Below are positions 18,198 through 26,808 of a stretch of DNA of 64,000 bases, piece by piece. Within the stretch, counting starts at the first letter, position 1. Every line of letters begins with the position of its first letter. The position numbers and the translations under genes are program-made. This DNA comes from Amedibacillus dolichus DSM 3991 (GTDB lineage Bacteria > Bacillota_I > Bacilli_A > Erysipelotrichales > Erysipelotrichaceae), in NCBI RefSeq assembly GCF_000154285.1, contig NZ_DS483476.1:116926-180925 (forward strand). Direction: 5' to 3'. The notes beneath the pieces are model-generated. The model had not been told where the DNA came from and ran no database searches. It saw only the letters and a list, made by a program, of their open reading frames with translations.

Positions 18198-18361
18198 TTT
18201 TTTGGAAATATGCAGCTATCATCAGCTTCTTTTTAAGTGTGGTCTTTCTATTGATAATGCTTTATGTGCTGTATCGCTTTGTGGATATACATAGAAAAAA
18301 GAAAGTTACGTATACCGATGAGATTTGGAAGCAATCAAGTGAAAAAACAAAAACGATGTGA
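18188..18361 (+). CDS. Small single-pass membrane protein (57 aa) in T7SS locus
   Basis: TTG start at 18188 with AGGAG 9 bases upstream; it overlaps the kinase stop by 10 bases in another frame. The protein has one strongly hydrophobic helix (AAIISFFLSVVFLLIMLYVL) followed by YRFVDIHRKKKVTY and a polar tail. Positive charges after the helix suggest an outward N-terminus. The next gene's RBS overlaps its stop. I recognise no family; size and topology recall small T7SS membrane components such as EssA, but without sequence evidence. Codon use and spacing make it a likely real gene. Confidence 0.6.
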   Translation: MAVIFWKYAAIISFFLSVVFLLIMLYVLYRFVDIHRKKKVTYTDEIWKQSSEKTKTM

Positions 18362-18373
18362 GGAGGAAAGAAC

Positions 18374-20482
18374 GTGAAAATCAAGAGAGTGTTAGTTAGC
18401 CTGTTCTTGGCGATGGGGATATGCAGTTTTCTGTTTTCGAATATGTTAGCTGCTAAGCAAGAGGATAGTTTTGAGGTATTGCTTGATCAAGCACCTATAC
18501 AGGAAAGCTATGAGCAGTTTCCGCAGGTTCATATCCAAGTCGATAGTGGTACGCAAGTAGAGGATTTGCGTATCCTACTTGTATGTGGAGAAGAGGAAAG
18601 TCTTTTGGAAGGACAATGGAAAACAAATGAGGAGGACAGCTGGTCATGGGATACGATGATTGTTAAGGAAGGCTCTTTTATGAGGCTGCAGATTTGGCGA
18701 GCGGATACCATGCTGTATGAGAGTGAAGCTTTTTCAATTCATTTGCCAACTCCTAAAGTACAGTTTTCGGTTGATGGGCAACCCTTAAGAGAAGAAATGC
18801 AGGTTTATGATCATGCGATAGAATTGCAGGTACATTTTCCTACACAAATGAATATTGAAAAAACAAATTTTTATCATCAAAATGAAAAAGTAGAGCTGTT
18901 GTGGAATGAGAATAAAGATCAGGCACGCATATCGCTTTCTAAGCAAGGTATGTATCGTTTGCAATATGAACTAGAGAGTAGTCAGGGGGTAACAGCAAAA
19001 GGTGAAATGTCTACAACGCTGCTGTTGGATTTTGATAAGCCACAGGTTCAAGTGTTTGCGAATGGAAAGGCACTGCATACTGCTGATCGTTTTGATCAAG
19101 AGGTCGTTTTGCGCTTTGAGGTCATGGAGCAAAACCTAGATGTTGAAAACAGCAAAATAATGATAAATGACCAACCGATTTCTGTTCAGTGGACAAAGGA
19201 AAAAGATAAATATGTTTCGGAAATCGCTTGGCAAGATGGAACCTATAAATTGTCCTATACGATTGTTGATTTGGCAAAGCATCAGGCAGCTGCCGATTAT
19301 CATGATATTTTATTGGATACGCAAAAGCCAAAGGCACAATTAAAGGCTTTTAGTAAGCCGATCGATCAAAAGCTTCAGGTTGAAATTCAAATGGAAGATT
19401 GTAATCTAAATCGTGAAGAGAGCTATTTGATGATAGAGCGTAACGGGGTTTTGCGAAAGCTTTATCCGGATTGGCAGCAACGTGATAACAGATATTTTTA
19501 TATGCTTGAAGCAGAGCAAGAGGGGGATTATCAAATTACGGCTTATGCACAAGATGAGTTAGCACATCAAAGCAGCGATACGCTTTCCTTACATGTAGAT
19601 CGTACGCCTCCAAAGCTAATGCTATATTATCAAAATAAACCGCTTAAGCAAATATTGCGTAGCAATCATACCTTACATTTGCAGCCACATATTGAAGATG
19701 AGCACTTGCGATTCGCCCAGCTATACATACGTAAAAACAATCAAATACCGCAAAAGCTAGGCATGCAAACGATTGAATTAAAGGCTGAGAAAAATCAAAA
19801 TAATGATTATGAGCTTATTTTATTTGCGGAAGATGAGGCAGGAAATTACAGTGAGCAGCATTTTGCGATTGCCATTCATACTGCAATGCCGGATATTGTG
19901 ATTGTTAAAGATGCCTTTCAACAAGGTGCACTAAGTACATGGACACCGGAAATTTTGTATGAAGGAGAGAATTATCGAGTGATTCATGCAGCGTTGTATC
20001 GCAATCATAAGCGTGTGGATTATCATTGGCGAGAACCGATTTGTTTACCAGGAAGCTATCAGTTGGAGCTGGTTGTTGAGGATATGTTTCATAATCAGCG
20101 TCGATTACAAAAGCCATTTGCATTTACACTTGTATCAGCCGATGATCAGGTTGAATTAGCAATCGGAGATTCTTATACAATTCCATATATGGAGTTAAGT
20201 GATATGGTTGTGCGTGTTAATGGAGTCAGGGTATCAAATCCAAGAAGCTACCGATTACAGCCCAAAAAGGAAGGTACCTACCATATTGAAATAGAGGGAA
20301 TCAATAAGGAGGGGAAAAAGGTACATAAACAGGTAGAGATTCAAGCTAAAAGCCAAGCAGCAAAGCAAGAAAAGTATCAAGGCGTTTGGTGGTGGAGTAT
20401 ATTGATTGTAGGAATGTTGCTTATATTGGGTGTAGGCTATGTCATTCGACGAAAGAATCGAAGTATTCTTCCTAGGGGCTGA
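18374..20482 (+). CDS. Large extracytoplasmic Ig-like membrane protein of T7SS locus
   Basis: A 702-residue protein, GTG start at 18374 behind AGGAGG. It has a signal peptide (RVLVSLFLAMGICSFLFSN), then five or six beta-sandwich Ig-like repeats with recurring phrases such as DKPQVQVFANGKAL, DTQKPKAQL and DRTPPKLMLYYQNK, plus YELILFAEDEAGNYSE. One C-terminal membrane helix (about 673-691, ILIVGMLLILGVGYVI) is followed by RRKNR. So about 640 residues face outward and a short tail faces the cytosol. No EsaA/YueB-like gene is present, and this protein could fill that role of crossing the wall, but only position supports that. Its 3' end overlaps the EssC gene by 44 bases. Confidence 0.75.
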   Translation: MKIKRVLVSLFLAMGICSFLFSNMLAAKQEDSFEVLLDQAPIQESYEQFPQVHIQVDSGTQVEDLRILLVCGEEESLLEGQWKTNEEDSWSWDTMIVKEGSFMRLQIWRADTMLYESEAFSIHLPTPKVQFSVDGQPLREEMQVYDHAIELQVHFPTQMNIEKTNFYHQNEKVELLWNENKDQARISLSKQGMYRLQYELESSQGVTAKGEMSTTLLLDFDKPQVQVFANGKALHTADRFDQEVVLRFEVMEQNLDVENSKIMINDQPISVQWTKEKDKYVSEIAWQDGTYKLSYTIVDLAKHQAAADYHDILLDTQKPKAQLKAFSKPIDQKLQVEIQMEDCNLNREESYLMIERNGVLRKLYPDWQQRDNRYFYMLEAEQEGDYQITAYAQDELAHQSSDTLSLHVDRTPPKLMLYYQNKPLKQILRSNHTLHLQPHIEDEHLRFAQLYIRKNNQIPQKLGMQTIELKAEKNQNNDYELILFAEDEAGNYSEQHFAIAIHTAMPDIVIVKDAFQQGALSTWTPEILYEGENYRVIHAALYRNHKRVDYHWREPICLPGSYQLELVVEDMFHNQRRLQKPFAFTLVSADDQVELAIGDSYTIPYMELSDMVVRVNGVRVSNPRSYRLQPKKEGTYHIEIEGINKEGKKVHKQVEIQAKSQAAKQEKYQGVWWWSILIVGMLLILGVGYVIRRKNRSILPRG

Positions 20483-23400
20483 TGAGCTTTTTCATATCGT
20501 CCTTCCTGCATGCTGTGAGGGAAGCTATCCACTTTATGTCAAACAAGAAAAAATAGAAATACAAATTGTAGCACGTTCTGAAAAGTGGCATGTATTGATC
20601 TTTGATGGTTGGAAATGGAACATGAATGAGAGGTTTCTTTTGCAGGTAAATAACCTTTACGAACTGCACAAGGGAAATGTAAAAGCTGTCGTATGGGCAA
20701 AGTTTTATCGAGCGGGTACTCATTGCTTCCAATCCTATGCTTGTAAGAAGTCGCAAATTACGATTGGCAGGGCAGCGGATTGTGAAATCGTATATGGGCA
20801 GGACGTGATTTCACAATATCATGCTCGCTTGTATCATCAAAACGGTACGTGGTATATCGAGGATTTAAAAAGCACCAATAAAACCTATGTGAATGCAAAG
20901 CGTGTAGATAGGCAGGAGCTGGAAATACTGGATTGCATTCAAATTATGGAATTACGAATTGTAGTAACACCCAATGGACTGTGTATGAATGTTCCTTTTG
21001 GATTGGCTTTGGCAAAAGATGCTTGGAAAGCGATTGTAAAGTATGATTGGAAGCGGCAAGAACAGCCATTGTTGGAGATGATCTGGTTAACGCCTTCCAT
21101 TCCACCGAAACAAATCGTTTCGATCGACCACCCGCCTCGAAGCAGGCAAATGCCGCAAACACCGGCCTTTCTTGTGCTTGCGCCATCTATGACAATGGGA
21201 ATTTCTTCTTTATCAATGGGGTTGCTTTCGCTGTTACAGATACGTATGCAACAGGGAACTCTCTATCAGGTGTTACCTACGGTGTTGATGTCTGTTACGA
21301 TGGCATTTTCTTCTATGATTTGGCCTTTGGTTTTACACTTTTATGAACAGCGTAAGCAAAAGCAACAGCTGCAACGAGTGGAAAAGGAATATCGGGGTTA
21401 TCTGCAAATGATGAAACAACGAATACAAAAAGAAATGCAAACGTATCGACAGCAACGTGCACAGTATTTCGATGCCTGTTCACTTTGCGAAATGCTAATG
21501 AAAGGAAAGCGAATGCTTATTGATCATCAAAAGGAGGATTTGCTTCTAGGCTTTTATCAAGAGATTTATGATATACAGTTTGAAGAAGAAAAAATAGGCT
21601 TCGTGATGGATAAGGAGGAGCTTGAAAAGGAACGAGAAAAGTTGGTACAAGCGATCTATACGATGGAGGATATGCCGTTTGTATGGAGGCGAAAGCAATA
21701 CCCGTATATCGTTGTAGAGGGTAAGCAGAGTAAGGTTTATTTATTGGGGCTGTTGATGCAATATGTGATCACGCATCAGGAACAGGAATTTGGGTTGATC
21801 GTTCACATGGATTATGAAGAAGCGAAACGCCTGCAGATTACAGGACTTGCTCATCTTTATAATCAAACCGAGGGAATTCGCTATTTGCTAAGTGAGCAGC
21901 ATAAGCTGCCTCAGCTGGCAAGTGCATTAGAGAAAGATGATCGACAATTTCTCTATGTGAAATTGAAGGAAGAATTTCATGTGTTGGACCGCTATTTACT
22001 AACAAGTGAAAAAGTAAGCTGTCTTTCATTGTATCCTTCGAAATATGCTAAAACACGTCTTGTGGTACATGATGATGTTGGTATTTTTTATCATGGAAGG
22101 CAATGTGAGAAGTTTCGTTATCGCTGTGTAACAAGTAAGCAATGGCAGACTTGTATACCGCAATTTATTGCCAATCAGCATTGGTCATTTGCTTGGAAAA
22201 AGCAAACAGCATGTAGCTTTTTGGATATGTTTCAATGTGGGAATACGAATGCACTTCAGATATGGCAGCGTTGGCAAAAAAGTGATGCTTCCCTTAGCCT
22301 TGCTTGTACCATTGGTTATAATAGTCATCATCAGCCATTAGTTTTAGATGCCCATGAGAAAGGACATGGTCCGCATGGTCTTTTTGCCGGTATGACGGGA
22401 TCGGGAAAAACGGAATGTTTGCTTACTTATATTTTAAGTATGTGTGTAGAATATTCACCACAGGCTGTCAATTTTTTGTTGATTGACTATAAGGGCGGTG
22501 TTATGGCGCAGACTTTGTCAAATCTTCCTCATGTTGTTGGTATTATTACAAATTTAGATGCCGCACTTTTGCAGCGCAGTTTATATGCGTTAAAGCATGA
22601 GCTTATCTATCGTCAGCAGCTTTTCATGAATGCCAGTAAGCAATTTCATATCGGAAATATGAATATCGACAGTTATAATCGGTTTGTAAAAGAGCATTCG
22701 GATATGGAAATCTTGTCGCATCTGTTTATTGTTGCCGATGAGTTTGCGGAAATGAAGCAACAACAGCCACAGTTTATGGAACAATTGAAACAGATGGCAC
22801 GTATTGGCAGAAGCTTGGGTATTCATTTACTGTTGGCAACACAGAAGCCATACGGTGTTATTGATGAGCAAATATGGAGCAATGCGCGCTTTCATTTGTG
22901 CATGAAAGTACAAAGTGCGCAAGATAGTCAGGATATGTTGAAAAACAGCGATGCCTTGCATTTAAAGGAAACAGGCAGCTGTATTTTACAAGTAGGACAT
23001 AATGAAATTTATGAGCATGGGCAAATTGCATGGGCACAGGCAGCGTATGAAAAGCATGAGGAATATATATATCCAAGGTTTCGTGAAATATGCTTGCTTG
23101 GCAGTGATGCAAGTATTGTTGAAACATGCTCATTGCAAAAACAGGAAACAGTTAAGAAAACACAAATGGAAGCCGTTATGGCACAAATAGCAAAGACTGC
23201 CAAGGAGCATCACTGCTTTGGCAAAGCATTATGGAAACAGCCATTATCTATTGATTTTTGTACCGATCATAAAATCGGGGCTATTGTGAGGATTGATGAT
23301 GTTTTATTTCAACAGCAAGAAGATGGCTGTATTGAAGAAAAGGATTTTTGCCATACCCTTTTGTGTGGTGATGTTACAGCCTCTAAAACGATGTATCTTA

Positions 23401-24518
23401 ATAGCTTTCTTTATGCTTTAATCAACTGCTATGCTGACGCTGCTATGGTTGTATATCTTTTTGATTTTGCGGATCACAAGCTTTTGGCATGGAAGGATAA
23501 GCGACTTGTTTGTGAAGTCTTTACAGAAGCAGATGATGAGCGCATTGCTATGTTTTTTCATCAGCTGAATAAACGTTTAGCGCAAAGAAGCGAACAAGAT
23601 TTTTCTTATATTATTTTAGTTATTCATAATTTCGAATTGTTTTGTGAACGCTATCCTCAATATAGCGATGATTTTGTTCGCTATTTACGTGATGGACAAC
23701 AGCTGAAGATAATTTGCTATATCAGTGTTCGCAGTGTAGAAAATGTAAGCTATCGCTACCTTCCTTTTTTTGCCCGTACGATTGCATTCTTTATGCAGGA
23801 GGAAAGAAGTCTATCACATCTTTTTGAACAAGAGGATATGCTTTATCCAAGTAAGCAGCTAGGAAATGGAATTATGCTGTATAAGGAACATCTTGTCCTG
23901 TTTCAAACGCTAGCGCTAGAGGCAGAGGATATTGCAAACTGTTTGCCACAAGCTCCTTGGCAGCAAAACTTTTGTTTACGTATGTTACCGGATAAGGTAG
24001 CGCATTGTGTATTAAGTGAGGGTATTTATTTAGGGAAGCTGATAGAAGATGTGGAAGATTTCTATCTTGATACAAGGGGAACGAAATACACGCTTATATG
24101 TGCTGCTAAGCAACTTCCAAGCGCTTTTAAGCAGCTCTTTATAAAGCAGCTGATGAAGCAAGATGCCATCATGGTAGAGAAGGAAAGTGAGCTTTTTGAT
24201 GAGAAAAGCAAACTTTGTATATGGGATAAAGATATGTTTAGTAAAGAAAGCTTATATCAATATATTCTTCAAAAGAGCATGCAAGATTCGCATAGCCACT
24301 ATATATTTTTTGAAATGAGTGAATCGCACTTGGCAGTACAGCCGTTTTGGCAGTTGGAGGACAAACGTATTTTATGGATTGGTGAGATGTTGGATAGGTA
24401 TAGTTATGAAATGTGTTTAGAAGTCGGAGCTATTCGACTGAAGCATAATCAAGGAATGTATATGGAGGGAAGCAAATGGGAGATATTTCAAATTTGGGAG
24501 GTAGAAAACGATGTCTGA
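20439..24518 (+). CDS. essC: EssC/YukB-type FtsK-SpoIIIE ATPase with FHA domain
   Basis: A 1359-residue protein. About 1-95 is a first, degenerate FHA-like fold; about 100-175 is a clear FHA domain (ITIGRAADCEIVYGQDVIS, DLKSTNKTYVN). Two membrane helices follow near 248-300 (LVLAPSMTMGISSLSMGLL, VLMSVTMAFSSMIWPLVLH). The first ATPase domain is intact, with Walker A GMTGSGKT at 651-658 and Walker B IVADE with Asp767/Glu768. A second domain has GDVTASKT (977-984), lacking the normal glycines, and a third near the C-terminus is hardly recognisable. This is the EssC layout, the motor of Gram-positive T7SS that moves WXG100 proteins. The ATG at 20439 has a weak RBS inside the preceding gene, suggesting coupling. 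Confidence 0.92.
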   Translation: MSFDERIEVFFLGADELFHIVLPACCEGSYPLYVKQEKIEIQIVARSEKWHVLIFDGWKWNMNERFLLQVNNLYELHKGNVKAVVWAKFYRAGTHCFQSYACKKSQITIGRAADCEIVYGQDVISQYHARLYHQNGTWYIEDLKSTNKTYVNAKRVDRQELEILDCIQIMELRIVVTPNGLCMNVPFGLALAKDAWKAIVKYDWKRQEQPLLEMIWLTPSIPPKQIVSIDHPPRSRQMPQTPAFLVLAPSMTMGISSLSMGLLSLLQIRMQQGTLYQVLPTVLMSVTMAFSSMIWPLVLHFYEQRKQKQQLQRVEKEYRGYLQMMKQRIQKEMQTYRQQRAQYFDACSLCEMLMKGKRMLIDHQKEDLLLGFYQEIYDIQFEEEKIGFVMDKEELEKEREKLVQAIYTMEDMPFVWRRKQYPYIVVEGKQSKVYLLGLLMQYVITHQEQEFGLIVHMDYEEAKRLQITGLAHLYNQTEGIRYLLSEQHKLPQLASALEKDDRQFLYVKLKEEFHVLDRYLLTSEKVSCLSLYPSKYAKTRLVVHDDVGIFYHGRQCEKFRYRCVTSKQWQTCIPQFIANQHWSFAWKKQTACSFLDMFQCGNTNALQIWQRWQKSDASLSLACTIGYNSHHQPLVLDAHEKGHGPHGLFAGMTGSGKTECLLTYILSMCVEYSPQAVNFLLIDYKGGVMAQTLSNLPHVVGIITNLDAALLQRSLYALKHELIYRQQLFMNASKQFHIGNMNIDSYNRFVKEHSDMEILSHLFIVADEFAEMKQQQPQFMEQLKQMARIGRSLGIHLLLATQKPYGVIDEQIWSNARFHLCMKVQSAQDSQDMLKNSDALHLKETGSCILQVGHNEIYEHGQIAWAQAAYEKHEEYIYPRFREICLLGSDASIVETCSLQKQETVKKTQMEAVMAQIAKTAKEHHCFGKALWKQPLSIDFCTDHKIGAIVRIDDVLFQQQEDGCIEEKDFCHTLLCGDVTASKTMYLNSFLYALINCYADAAMVVYLFDFADHKLLAWKDKRLVCEVFTEADDERIAMFFHQLNKRLAQRSEQDFSYIILVIHNFELFCERYPQYSDDFVRYLRDGQQLKIICYISVRSVENVSYRYLPFFARTIAFFMQEERSLSHLFEQEDMLYPSKQLGNGIMLYKEHLVLFQTLALEAEDIANCLPQAPWQQNFCLRMLPDKVAHCVLSEGIYLGKLIEDVEDFYLDTRGTKYTLICAAKQLPSAFKQLFIKQLMKQDAIMVEKESELFDEKSKLCIWDKDMFSKESLYQYILQKSMQDSHSHYIFFEMSESHLAVQPFWQLEDKRILWIGEMLDRYSYEMCLEVGAIRLKHNQGMYMEGSKWEIFQIWEVENDV

Positions 24519-24765
24519 TTGCGTACTTGTGGTGGTGCTCGTCCCTGCGGCGTCGCTTGCAATAGAAACTTTATTGCCCACACACATTCCCATTAAGGAG
24601 ATACGAATTCCGCTATTTCGCTTATTACAAAAGCAGATGCAGAATATATGTATCTTAGATGTTGATTCTGTTTTGTATGCTAAGCGTTTGTGTTGTGTGT
24701 TAAGGGCAGAAAGCAGTTTATCGGAATATGGTATATGCAATGGAGATATCATTGCGATTTGGTAA
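24511..24765 (+). CDS. EsaB/YukD-like ubiquitin-fold protein
   Basis: An 84-residue protein, ATG 24511 behind GGGAGG, overlapping the end of essC by 8 bases. Beta-strand pattern and the ending SLSEYGICNGDIIAIW fit the ubiquitin-like EsaB/YukD family, which ends in a similar 'NGD' strand. These small cytosolic proteins are required for or modulate T7SS. There is no C-terminal di-glycine. Position between the ATPase and the WXG100 genes agrees with the call. Confidence 0.75.
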   Translation: MSDCVLVVVLVPAASLAIETLLPTHIPIKEIRIPLFRLLQKQMQNICILDVDSVLYAKRLCCVLRAESSLSEYGICNGDIIAIW

Positions 24766-24779
24766 AAGGAGAAAAGGAT

Positions 24780-25076
24780 ATGATCATTCAAGTAGAACCG
24801 CAAAAGCTAGAGCAGGGAGCGTTGCGTATCGAACAGCAAAGCAGCTTATATGAGAAAAGCTATCAACGCTTATTGCAAAATGTTGAAGCCATGCAAAAAG
24901 GGTGGCAAGGAAAGGACAATCAAGCATTTACCGCACAAATCGAAGGCTTTCGCAAGGATTTTATCCAAATGCATGATTTGATGTTGGAATATGCGGCTTT
25001 TCTAAGACTAGGTGCGAATTTATATCGTAAAACACAGGAAGAAAGAACGATGCAAGCGCGTCGTCTTGCAAATTAG
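24780..25076 (+). CDS. WXG100 family T7SS substrate
   Basis: Start at ATG 24780 chosen for AAAGGAGAAAAGG just upstream. The 98-residue helical protein has the central turn motif GWQGKDNQAF (W-x-G) between two amphipathic helices and ends with NLYRKTQEERTMQARRLAN. Size and motif match ESAT-6/EsxA-like substrates, which dimerise and leave by EssC. It is the first of two paralogous-sized genes and probably pairs with the next one. Confidence 0.88.
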   Translation: MIIQVEPQKLEQGALRIEQQSSLYEKSYQRLLQNVEAMQKGWQGKDNQAFTAQIEGFRKDFIQMHDLMLEYAAFLRLGANLYRKTQEERTMQARRLAN

Positions 25077-25088
25077 GAGGAATTGAGC

Positions 25089-25385
25089 ATGGAAGCATTA
25101 TCCGTAACCATTGAGGATTTAACACAAACCGCCGGTGGTATTCGTCAGGAGAATCAAACATTACGCAAATGTTTAATGGAGATCCACGTATGTATGAATC
25201 AGCTGACAAATGAGTGGCAGAGTCCGGCAGCGACAACCATTCGCGAACGTTTTCAAAGTCTATTACCGATTTTTGATAATTACGAACAGATCATTGATAA
25301 TTATGCGAAATTTTTAGATACTACGGCAGCAACTTATCAGGATATGGAACAAAAATTAAATCAGCATGCTGACTCTTTCCGCTGA
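25089..25385 (+). CDS. WXG100-like T7SS partner protein (W-x-S variant)
   Basis: ATG 25089 was preferred over TTG 25083, since AGGAGG ends at 25080 and is too close to the latter. The 98-residue helix-turn-helix protein carries NEWQSPAATTIRERF, where the WXG glycine is Ser, and the ending YAKFLDTTAATYQDMEQKL typical of WXG100 helices. It probably forms a heterodimer with the upstream WXG100 protein or acts as a targeting partner for the effector downstream. It overlaps the next gene by 20 bases. Confidence 0.82.
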   Translation: MEALSVTIEDLTQTAGGIRQENQTLRKCLMEIHVCMNQLTNEWQSPAATTIRERFQSLLPIFDNYEQIIDNYAKFLDTTAATYQDMEQKLNQHADSFR

Positions 25386-25569
25386 AACCAAAGCGCTGCT
25401 TCAAAGTTATGAAGCGGATTTAAGGACATTGGATCAGCAGCTTTCGAAAGTGGAACAGCTGATCGCACAGGGAATGGAAAAAGAAGAACTCTCCTATATG
25501 AAATTACACATTCGTTACATGAAAGAGCATATTCAAAATCAAAGACGGTGTTGTTTATCCATGCTTTAG
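25366..25569 (+). CDS. Small helical protein of T7SS effector module
   Basis: A 67-residue, almost fully helical protein (TKALLQSYEADLRTLDQQLS, KVEQLIAQGMEKEELSY). It overlaps the preceding WXG100 gene and ends 3 bases before the effector gene, so all three are likely coupled. No signal or membrane segment. The setting recalls the small helical partner proteins encoded before LXG effectors, but I see no family motif. Confidence 0.6.
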   Translation: MLTLSAETKALLQSYEADLRTLDQQLSKVEQLIAQGMEKEELSYMKLHIRYMKEHIQNQRRCCLSML

Positions 25570-25572
25570 CAC

Positions 25573-26445
25573 ATGATTTGTGTGCAGACTGGAAAATTAG
25601 AAGCGGCTGCTGCAACCCTTAAGCAATGTAAACAAACATTACAACACATACAGTATTTGCAATGCTCACTACATCAAAAACTTCCGCTTGCCAAAAGCCT
25701 GCAAAGTGAATTGCATGAATTGATAAAGCAAGTTAATGAAAGTCTTTGCTATGTGCAGGATAGCATCAAGTCTTATATGGAAACTGAAAGACGATTAACA
25801 AAGCAGGCACAAAAGATAGAGCGCATGTCAAAAAAACCATATCAATTTATGAAAAGTGATGTGCGTGTGCATTCAACATTGGATCGTGATCGCAGTTTGG
25901 TTGATTTTATAAAAAACGGTGTATGTGTCGGTGTTTTTGGTGGTTTAGATGTAGTATCCTTTCGCAAGGAGGGACATAGCAAATATGTCGGAGGCGGCAT
26001 AAAAGGAGCACTTGGAAGTGTAGATGCCAGCTTTGATGCGAAGGGAATGCTGTTTGACGGTAAACACTTTTCACCAAGTGCAAAGCTGGAAGCAAGCTTT
26101 AAAGCAGCGATTGGCAGTGTCGGTATGTTTGCTAATATCGGCAATTCATGGCTATCTGCTGCTGCCAAAGGAGATGTTTATGTTGGCAGTGTACGTGGGG
26201 AAGCCAAAGCCGTCATTCGCAAAGATGAGGTTACCTTAAAGGCTGATGTAGGAGCTAGTGCAATACGTGGTGAGGTGGAAGGAAGTATTCAACTTTTCGG
26301 TATCAAGATTACATTAACCGGTATCGGAGAGGTTGGATCCGTAGGCGCAAGTGCTGAATTTTCCAGTAAGAAAGGAGAGTTTACTTTTGGTACCAGTGCG
26401 TCATTGTTAGCAGGTTTAGGATTTAAGGTTCGCGTAAATTACTGA
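25573..26445 (+). CDS. Candidate T7SS effector: helical N-terminus, beta-repeat C-terminus
   Basis: A 290-residue protein. Residues 1-95 are helical and LXG/WXG-like in character (LEAAAATLKQCKQTLQHIQ, LHELIKQVNESLCYVQDS), as in T7SS-exported toxins. From about 110 to the end is a glycine-rich beta domain built of repeated strands (KYVGGGIKGALGSVDASFD, KAAIGSVGMFANIG, GEVGSVGASAEFSSKKGEF). It has no signal peptide or nuclease motif. The fold resembles beta-repeat tails seen in some polymorphic-toxin-like T7SS substrates, possibly membrane-active. ATG 25573 has no clear RBS, so translation likely depends on the gene before it. No immunity gene is evident. Confidence 0.6.
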   Translation: MICVQTGKLEAAAATLKQCKQTLQHIQYLQCSLHQKLPLAKSLQSELHELIKQVNESLCYVQDSIKSYMETERRLTKQAQKIERMSKKPYQFMKSDVRVHSTLDRDRSLVDFIKNGVCVGVFGGLDVVSFRKEGHSKYVGGGIKGALGSVDASFDAKGMLFDGKHFSPSAKLEASFKAAIGSVGMFANIGNSWLSAAAKGDVYVGSVRGEAKAVIRKDEVTLKADVGASAIRGEVEGSIQLFGIKITLTGIGEVGSVGASAEFSSKKGEFTFGTSASLLAGLGFKVRVNY

Positions 26446-26461
26446 TAAGGAGAAAGAAACG

Positions 26462-26761
26462 ATGAGAGAAGAAAACATAAAAAAAATACTGCCGATTGGC
26501 AGCGTGGTTACATTGAAAGACGGTAATAAGAAGGTAATGATTACCGGACGTATTCAGGTTCATAAGGATACACAAAAGGTGTACGATTATTGTGCTTGTT
26601 ATTATCCGGAAGGTATTTTAGATCCACATGAATTGTTTTTGTTTATGCATGAGGATATTGAGCAAGTGCATTTCATGGGTATGCAAGATGCCGATGAGCG
26701 AGGCTTTTGCCAGTTTATGGAAGAGCGATTGAAGGAATTGAACATGTTAAAGAGTGCATAA
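26462..26761 (+). CDS. DUF4176 family protein
   Basis: A 99-residue protein, ATG 26462 behind AAGGAG. The family signature is clear: LPIGSVVTLKDGNKKVMITGR near the start, then YDYCACYYPEGI, and a helical end (FCQFMEERLKEL). DUF4176 genes occur next to T7SS LXG effectors in Firmicutes and may help effector export or act as small cytosolic partners. It is the last gene of the operon before a terminator. Confidence 0.88.
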   Translation: MREENIKKILPIGSVVTLKDGNKKVMITGRIQVHKDTQKVYDYCACYYPEGILDPHELFLFMHEDIEQVHFMGMQDADERGFCQFMEERLKELNMLKSA

Positions 26762-26766
26762 ATATC

Positions 26767-26796
26767 GAGGACTGTCTGTGTTAGATAGTCCTCTTT
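26767..26796 (+). terminator. Terminator of T7SS operon
   Basis: GAGGACTGTC (26767-26776) pairs with GATAGTCCTC (26784-26793) with one wobble, loop TGTGTTA, then TTT. It also separates the convergent regulator gene. Confidence 0.8.
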
Positions 26797-26808
26797 CAAG
26801 CATAGCAT

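Noticed and set aside
21047..21346. 99-residue ORF inside essC
   Set aside because: Same-strand shadow frame over a segment where the EssC frame encodes its linker and membrane helices; no RBS.
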